From: Oncomelania hupensis
Lineage: Eukaryota > Mollusca > Gastropoda > Littorinimorpha > Pomatiopsidae
Assembly: GCA_036898135.1 (NCBI GenBank)
Contig: CM072514.1
Coordinates: 82,781,433 to 82,845,432 of the forward strand
Length of the DNA: 64,000 bases
Reading direction: 5' to 3'
Each line of letters begins with the position of its first letter. The first letter of the stretch is position 1. Made by a program: the position numbers and the translations under genes. The notes beneath the pieces were generated by a model. The model ran no database searches and was not told where the DNA came from. It saw nothing but the letters and a program-made list of their open reading frames with translations. Shown piece by piece: positions 58,401 through 64,000 of this stretch.

Positions 58401-61400
58401 AGAGTGGACTGACTTGACACTGAACGAAGCCATGAGGTTTGCTGAGGACAGGGAAAGATGGATCATCTTTAATGCCCCCTCGACCTTCGAGTTACGGTAT
58501 AGGATAGGATATTAAATTACAAAAATGTGAACACAAAAATAAATAATGAAACTCATTATCAGATATCTTTACTATCACATTTCTGACATGCACGATCCTG
58601 TCTAGGAATGTTACAATATCTGCCTCTCTGGACTGGCATTCTATGGTTAAGTGTCCTAAACTTTAGAACAGATATTGCAAAATGTGTTTGTAGAATATGC
58701 AAATATTTTTTAAATTTAAAATGTACGTTAAACATTCAATAATTATAGTATAAATCATTATTATTTATATCTTTGAACCAACCTTGAATAAACTGATCAT
58801 GTAGGTGTTATTTAATCATATACTAAGCAGAAGGCAAAATATTAGATAACTCATGATTTAATCAAACATCTTCAAGTTCTAGATTATTTAACTCTTTTCG
58901 CACGGATTCGAGGAATTAAGATTTATAACCTTTATGCAAATTAACCTGAAACAAAAAAAGTACTGTTACTGAACGAGATGAACGAGCTTATACCAAAAAT
59001 TTAACATTCTTTGCTTTGCCTTCACTCCAAAGGAACCTGCCCTAATTTACCAAAATTCATTTGAGAAGGGATAGACTTACTTAACTTTGAGATTAGTTTA
59101 TAAAAACGCCGTTGCAGTTTAGTGGCAAAAATCACTCATTTGAGGACACCGTATCTCTGAACCATATAACAGATTAGGGACTACATTTTTTTTTAAACAA
59201 ATCAACTTGAATTCTAGTGGTAACATAAGCTTTCTCAGTTTTCTTAAAAGGGAAAACATAGCTTTAGAGGCAAGATCATACAATTTTTTATGGGCTGGTT
59301 TATAATTAATTTTAATTCCAAGATACTGAAAATCATATACCACATCTAATTTAACGCCATTGTAAAATGCAGTAGGTAGATCTCTGACTTTGCCCGTTGA
59401 GAAAACCAACAACTTTAGTTTTAGCAGCATTGACTTTTATTGGTATTCAATACAATATTCGTGCATAGCATCTAAAGAAGACTATAAGTCAACAAAAGAT
59501 TCACAAAAGATTACGAAGTCGTCGGCATATAGCGAAATAAACATTTTATACAGAATTTCAATATAGTCATCATCGAGAAAAAATATATGTTTTCTTCAAA
59601 CTGAACCGTTCTTAGACCAACTAGTCTTTCACCAGGAAAACTTCTCAAATCATTCAAAAATACAGCAAACAATAATGGAGACAGATTTTCACCTTATCTG
59701 ACACCTGTTTTACAAAAAAAAATAATCAGAAAGAGTATCATTGAACTGTATCTGTGATTTTGCTTTATTATACACATCTTTTATTATATTCAGTATGTTT
59801 CCTTTTATGTTGAATGTAATAATTTCTGTCATAACAAAGAACGATTAACAACATCAAATGCCTTTTTATAATCAATAAAAACACAGTACAAACGCTTTTT
59901 CTTTGATAGGAAGAATTCTACAAGAGATCGTAAAGTAAATATATGATCAGAAACAGAATATCCATCCCTAAATCCAGCCTGTTTTTCACCCAGAACATTA
60001 TTAATATCCAAGAAAGGCCCTAATCTTTTATTAATTAAGCTTGCAAACAATTTACCAAAACAGCTAAAGATGGATATTCCACGATAATTATTTGCATTGT
60101 CTTTATCTCCCTTTTGCTTATAAAGAGGCTTAATTATTCCTATAGTCCAATCCTCGGGCACTTTACAAGATTGTAGAACAATATTAAAGTATTTAGTTAT
60201 CAACTTAATAAACTCACAAGGGACTGACTTCAAAAACTCATTAGTTATATAATCTATGCCGCATGGTTTGTTGTGTTTTTTAAAGTACGTATAGCTTCTT
60301 TAACTTCCTCCTCCGTAAAGGGTTCATCAAGAACAAAATGTGTATTGGTGTCGTGCATGCTTGTATTCTGGTCAAGAGTGTCATTATCAACATCGATATA
60401 AGAAATTTTCTGAAATTGTTCAAAAAACGGTTTACATGTTATTTTACTATATGTATTCCTTTCTTTCTGAGTGTGTACAATTAGAAGCTTCCAGAAGCAT
60501 TTTGGATCATTACTTTTCAATTTTCTAATTTATAAAATTAAATTTAATTGACTTTTTTTAATGATATTCTGAACTGTCTTCTATAATTTTAGCTTGCTTT
60601 GTGTTTAACTTCCTTAAGAAGTGATTTTTATTTTTTTTCTACAAGCATTTTTAGATTTAAGAAATTCTTTCCTACTCTTTTCACATTCACTATCAAAGCA
60701 AGGAAAATTTTCATTATTTTGTTCTACTCTTTTTATGCGTTTTTTTTTCTTAACTTTAAATTACCCTATCAAGTCCGCTGTTTGCATCATGAGATTACAT
60801 ATTTTATCACACCTATTATCAATCAGGCTTTGATGAAAGTCAACAGAATTATTATTTAAAATATCGTCAAGAGCAGAATTTAGTGAGGTAACTCCCGCCA
60901 TGTTAAGTTTTTTGGCAAATTGTTGTTTGCTATCCGGGTACCATTTTGGCTTATTAATAGCATCAGTTTTACATTAGGCTGCTGTTAATTGTTTCTTTAG
61001 TTAATTCGTCATCAACAAAATTAATCCAGAGTTTTAATGTTATTGCTTTGTGTACATCTGAATACACTTCACAGAAATCGTGAATATAAAAGTCTGAGAT
61101 GCGTTGATTCATGTTATTTGAGATAATCCAAAAGTCTGCAACCCTGGCATCTTTACAGGTACCTTTGTACCATATCCTACCCTGCCCTAAATTACCCTAC
61201 CATACGATACGATAGGACACGACACGATGCCATGCTATATCATCGGTGTAAAGAGAGATAGGATTACATACCAAGCACACGGCTACATTGAAAGGCTCCA
61301 ATTCAAAGGCTCTGTTTTCTCCGTATACTTTGGGCCAAAAACGGGTTCATCATAAATATCGCTTTTGTTTTACATTAAACGATGATAACGTGGGATTTCG

Positions 61401-61585
61401 TTGCTTTAAACAAAATTATAATAACAACGCCGAAGTTATAATTGTCAATTTCGGTTCTGACAGGGAGTTATTTCCCCTGTTTGTAACGTGTACTGTCGTG
61501 TGACCTTTGACACTATTTCTGAATGAACCACGCGGATTGAAGTGTGTTTGTGTGTGGGTGTGTGGGTGTGTGTGTGTGTGTGTAG

Positions 61586-61629
<44 letters not shown>

Positions 61630-62768
61630 CCTTGTTTACATAGTGATATCGGGACAAATCAGTGAACATCTACATAACTTGTATTGACATGCCTACTTGT
61701 TTTGACGTCAGAACAATGATCCGTTAGGGTTAGAGCTGGGTTAGAGTTAGGGTTAGGGTTTTAAGTACTTAAAACGAAATATGACCCATTGTCAGCACAA
61801 CGTATGTGGCGTTTCGGGAAAGTCATGATAATACTGTGTAACCTCGGCTGTGTCTGGGACAGGGTAGCGTCTATTTTATAAACCTAAAGCAAAAAAATAT
61901 ATCCTACTAGCAATTGTTTTCAGTTGTTTAGTCTCTTACCGGCTTTAGAAGCTGCAATGTTTAACTCCAGAATGACACCAAAAAAAAACTACGGAATTTA
62001 TTCTTTAAAAAAATAGCTGTACAGGTTGGCCCAAAAGTACGTTTACATTTAACCTTTTATATGGTTGAAGTTACTCGCTTAGTAATGCCAATACAAAACA
62101 TTCCTCAGAGTATAAACCTAACTTACATAAACAACTTTTTCCTTGATTAAATTGTTTATGTTTATGTTTATGTTAACAGGTATAACGAGTTTCCCGCTGT
62201 TCCAGTGTGGAATGTTTAAATAAATAGTCTACGTGATAACTGTAAACCTACTTTTGGCCCACCCTGGACTTTCGAAAGAATTACTTCTTGTTGTAAGCTT
62301 TTTTCAGTAGGGCAACACTCGCTGTGAACATTAAAAGGATATGTCGAGGGGGCGTGGTCAAAGTTTAAGAAAACCTAGTTATCCGTATATCCTATTCTAT
62401 GTGTCGGATGGTATAGTGTTGGATGATTTCGATTAATCTTAAATCTGTTCCTGCATGAAGACAAATACACACATAAAGACTGAATTTGAACGTAATTAGG
62501 CTACAGCTAAAGGTCTTATCACTAAATCCTTTTTTTTTTTAACAAATGGTTTTTAGTTATTTGTGCAAGTGTGTGGAAATATTAAATACGTGTTGAATGA
62601 CTTGCCATCTTGTTCTGTTGTTGTTGTAGGCTGTCCATTGGATTGAGCTGCAGCTTCATACTTGGGATAAGTGTGACAGCATGGGTGTACTGTCGCTGCA
62701 AAACAAGAGTAACTGATCCCACGCCAAGTGTGCCTTTCACGATAACGTCTGGAAGCACTTTGAAATAG
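48925..62768 (+). CDS. Gene B: Shisa/CYYR1-like (STMC6-type) membrane protein, 3 exons
   Basis: Paralog of gene A. Coding exons 48925-48991, 54804-54984 and 62630-62768 give 128 residues. Signal peptide (core [15 protein letters not shown]); a shorter cysteine module VSCEEF ... [13 protein letters not shown] with the same six-cysteine order as gene A; a longer charged stem rich in RQE/RQD units; membrane helix [13 protein letters not shown] (about residues 87-104); CRCKTR, then a 22-residue tail rich in T, S and P. Intron phases and the GC donor of intron 2 match gene A. Both introns are swollen by RTE copies. The shared architecture supports a real gene family; function is unknown and expression is not shown. 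Confidence 0.8.
49300..52632 (-). pseudogene. Near-full-length RTE copy, frameshifted, in gene B intron 1
   Basis: About 3.33 kb with tail (CCTAT)n at left and the 5' leader (GTAAGAGGCGACTAACAGGG-type block near 52565-52585) at right. All domains are present: endonuclease GTWNVRT near 52185, SELRWKG near 52095, SDYDLV near 51490 (H changed to Y), RT FADDTDG near 50085. Frameshifts near 49870, 49990, 50540, 51580 and a stop near 51828 disable it. It lies antisense in intron 1 of gene B and is absent from gene A. Confidence 0.9.
52671..53126 (-). pseudogene. RTE RT fragment in gene B intron 1
   Basis: Covers IDFKKA-distal RT through [13 protein letters not shown] with internal deletions (about 53012) and lacks the 3' end. 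More diverged than its neighbours. Confidence 0.8.
53157..54314 (-). pseudogene. 5'-truncated RTE copy in gene B intron 1
   Basis: Starts at the (CCTAT)n tail and runs up to the IICEKYLQ codons of RT. It is almost identical to the intact copy at 12746-16087, apart from an extra G near 53573 that shifts the frame and a few substitutions. It is a recent insertion, possibly from the same source. Confidence 0.9.
54804..54984 (+). CDS. Gene B exon 2: six-cysteine ectodomain and charged stem
   Basis: Acceptor TTATACAG; ends GAAAG|GCAAGT. Compared with gene A exon 2 it shares only the frame, the cysteine order and a few anchors (GCTGCGGA, TATTGCTGT). Short AAAGGCAAGA units repeat in its 3' half and encode RQ-rich stem residues. 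Confidence 0.8.
54985..55756 (+). repeat. Gene B intron 2 start with large (TATATC)n/(TA)n array
   Basis: A mixed TATC/TATATC array at 55115-55350 passes into (TA)n to about 55437. Unit A has no such array. The empty site for the LTR element is at about 55544-55548. Confidence 0.85.
55757..58510 (+). pseudogene. 5'-truncated RTE copy in gene B intron 2
   Basis: Starts inside the endonuclease ([17 protein letters not shown]) and ends in the GGATA tail; flanked by ATTGACTTAC / ATTAAATTAC (55747-55756, 58511-58520). RT motifs: [20 protein letters not shown] near 57453 and FADDIDG near 57727. A ~350-bp foreign insert splits it at 56229-56582; other frameshifts occur near 56645, 57365 and 57695. 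Sense orientation to gene B. Confidence 0.9.
56229..56582 (+). repeat. ~350-bp retroposon nested in RTE, (GACTT)n tail
   Basis: Replaces the AATEILGK codons of the RTE with unrelated sequence that ends AATAAAGAATGCATTGACTTGACTTGAA. The tail and AAATAAA signal are mirrored at 4866-4935 on the opposite strand, so this is a dispersed family. A TG/TTTG tract lies at 56411-56446. Confidence 0.6.
58521..61150 (-). pseudogene. Non-LTR retrotransposon relic, unit B
   Basis: Partner of 30370-34574, uninterrupted here. [20 protein letters not shown] at 60233, [40 protein letters not shown] near 59950, [11 protein letters not shown] near 59880, and the CDN-type linker [12 protein letters not shown] near 60500. 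Many frameshifts. Contains the unfilled site of the solo LTR near 60310. Confidence 0.8.
61151..62021 (+). other. Gene B intron 2, distal part
   Basis: Partner of 38019-39260. Holds a (TG)n tract at 61540-61626 and a degenerate telomere-motif module (GTTTTGACGTCAGAAC near 61701, TTAGGG units 61724-61762). No gene. Confidence 0.6.
62022..62266. mobile_element. 245-bp mariner-type MITE
   Basis: Ends CAGGTTGGCCCAAAAGTACG and the inverse of CAGGGTGGGCCAAAAGTAGG, about 26-bp TIRs next to a TA at the left. Unit A lacks it near 39262. No transposase. Confidence 0.8.
62630..62768 (+). CDS. Gene B exon 3: transmembrane helix and tail
   Basis: Acceptor TTGTTGTTGTAG. AG from exon 2 plus G gives Arg, then [26 protein letters not shown] and a T/S/P-rich tail; stop TAG 62766-62768. 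Frame agrees with gene A exon 3. Confidence 0.8.
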
Positions 62769-62928
62769 TCAGGAATCAGAAGTCGGTCTCTTGCTGTCTG
62801 TGTTTCTGTCTGTCTGTTTGTGATTGGAAAATTAGACTCTTAATTTAGTCTAAAATCTTAATCCGTAATACATAAATACATAAATTAATTAATTATTTAA
62901 TTAATACATAAATAAATAAATACGTTAA

Positions 62929-62967
<39 letters not shown>

Positions 62968-64000
62968 AAGGTTTCAAAACCTTTCAGTTTCTATCTGTCA
63001 TTCGGTCGGTCGGCCGGTGGGTTGCACGTCAAATTTCAAGAGCTAGTTAATGGATTTTGACAAAACGGCCAAACCGATTTTGTTGAATTTTGTACTTCCA
63101 TTGATGGCCAATCATAAAGTAGCAGACTGGTTATCGGTCCATCGGTCCGTCGATCCCAATTTCGCTGTATTCGTTCAAAACACATTTGTTGCCTTATCTC
63201 AACAATGAGTGGACCGATTTTGATTGGTTTTAAATATGCAAATGCTATAGTCACTTCTCCGCCTTTTGTGTCATTGATCTTTGCTCTTTCTACAAGGTCG
63301 AGTTCGATGAAGTCAGAAATATTATAAACACGTTTTGCGCATTATCTCACAATTACACATCGATTTGTGTGGAAATTAACTCTTTTGAAAACGCGGCTTT
63401 TCAGCTACTTGTGCGAGTGTCTGGAAATACATTTGAATAGCTTTCCATCTTGTTCACTTTGAGTTTGATACACTAAGCTTGAAAGATTGTCAATTGTACA
63501 TTTATTGTATCTTGAATATGATTCAGTGCAATGAAAGATTGTCATTTGTACCTTTATCATGTAATAATTACAATTAAAACGACAAACAGTCCGATGGGAG
63601 AGTGAAAAATTATAATACTATTATAATAAATATATATACTTGATGCTATCTACGCGCATTTTGTTTCTACACAAAAATAACAGTCATGCTTAAAGCGTGG
63701 CGATCTGTACCAACATACTGGCTAACAATTATCCTTCACACACTTTCACATGCACACAATACACCTCAATCACCGAGACATGTGGTTGTGGAAAGGCAGG
63801 TGGGCGGGGAGGATGGAGGGAGAGGGTTGAGGGGGGAGAGTGGAGGGGGAGAGTGGAGGGGGAGGGTGGAGGGGAGGAAGGGTAGAGGGGGAAGGGCGGA
63901 GGGAGAGGGTGGTGGGGGAGGGTGGGTTTTAGAAGACGAAATCGGAAATCGAATTTTGTTGTTATTGACATTTTTGATCGATTGCAGTGATAAATATTAA
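62769..64000. other. Right flank, microsatellites and unclassified sequence
   Basis: Unique sequence after unit B: a (TAAA)n array at about 62925-62968, AT-rich sequence with several CGGTCGGTC/CCGATTTTG motifs to 63250, and a GGGA-rich purine tract at 63795-63930. No gene seen; open frames through the purine tract are low-complexity. Confidence 0.55.

Larger units (their letters stand above)
40212..62768. repeat. Tandem segmental duplication, unit B
   Basis: Direct repeat of unit A (10826-39725), starting in an RTE fragment and ending after exon 3 of gene B. Insertions private to unit B: 41861-44733, 46342-46570, 47668-48100, 48222-48478, 49300-54314, the 55115-55435 microsatellite, 55757-58510 and 62022-62266. 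Confidence 0.9.

Noticed and set aside
63686..64000. A glycine/arginine-rich frame running off the right end
   Set aside because: Driven by a GGGA purine tract; no start context or splice signals to support a gene.

Overview
This looks like nuclear DNA of a repeat-rich marine invertebrate, most likely a mollusc (inference from the repeat types; the species cannot be named). Support: spliced exons with GT/GC-AG boundaries, non-LTR retrotransposons of the RTE, L2/CR1 and I-like types, a Ty3/Gypsy LTR element, Tc1, hAT and Mutator-like DNA transposons, tRNA- and 5S-derived SINEs, and long CA/GA/ATT microsatellites. There are no operons, CRISPR arrays or bacterial genes.

The host content I can support is a tandem pair of small three-exon genes plus one orphan THAP-type exon. 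Gene A (exons 21506-21606, 22910-23072, 39596-39725; 119 aa) and gene B (exons 48891-48991, 54804-54984, 62630-62768; 128 aa) each encode a signal peptide, a short ectodomain with six cysteines in a C..C..CC..CC pattern, one transmembrane helix and a short basic tail. This is the layout of Shisa/CYYR1-like (STMC6) membrane proteins. All exon phases fit, and in both genes intron 2 uses a GC donor (AG|GCAAGT). Exon 1 is almost unchanged between the two genes (3 differences in 101 nt) and the introns align well, but exon 2, which carries the ectodomain, is strongly diverged with several indels.

The genes sit in a head-to-tail segmental duplication: unit A about 10.83-39.7 kb, unit B about 40.21-62.8 kb. 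Each unit gives the empty site for insertions in the other, so element ends and target-site duplications (TSDs) can be read directly. Unit A gained a full-length RTE with an intact 1031-codon ORF (12746-16087), a tRNA/5S SINE, a ~600-bp retroposon, a gmr1-like Gypsy element (23294-30172) lacking reverse transcriptase, a solo LTR (32207-33732) and a Tc1 element carrying a SINE that itself carries a hAT element (34577-38018). Unit B gained a Mutator-like 2.87-kb element with perfect 73-bp terminal inverted repeats (TIRs) and a RING-finger-like fragment (41861-44733), a tRNA SINE, several RTE copies filling intron 1, a truncated RTE at 55757-58510 and a mariner-type MITE.

The left part (1-10.8 kb) is a patchwork of broken retroelements (I-like with RNase H, RTE, L2-like), a composite tRNA/5S SINE, a 500-bp TIR element with an unrecognised small ORF, and the THAP exon on the minus strand. 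The right end (62.8-64 kb) holds only microsatellites and unclassified AT-rich sequence.
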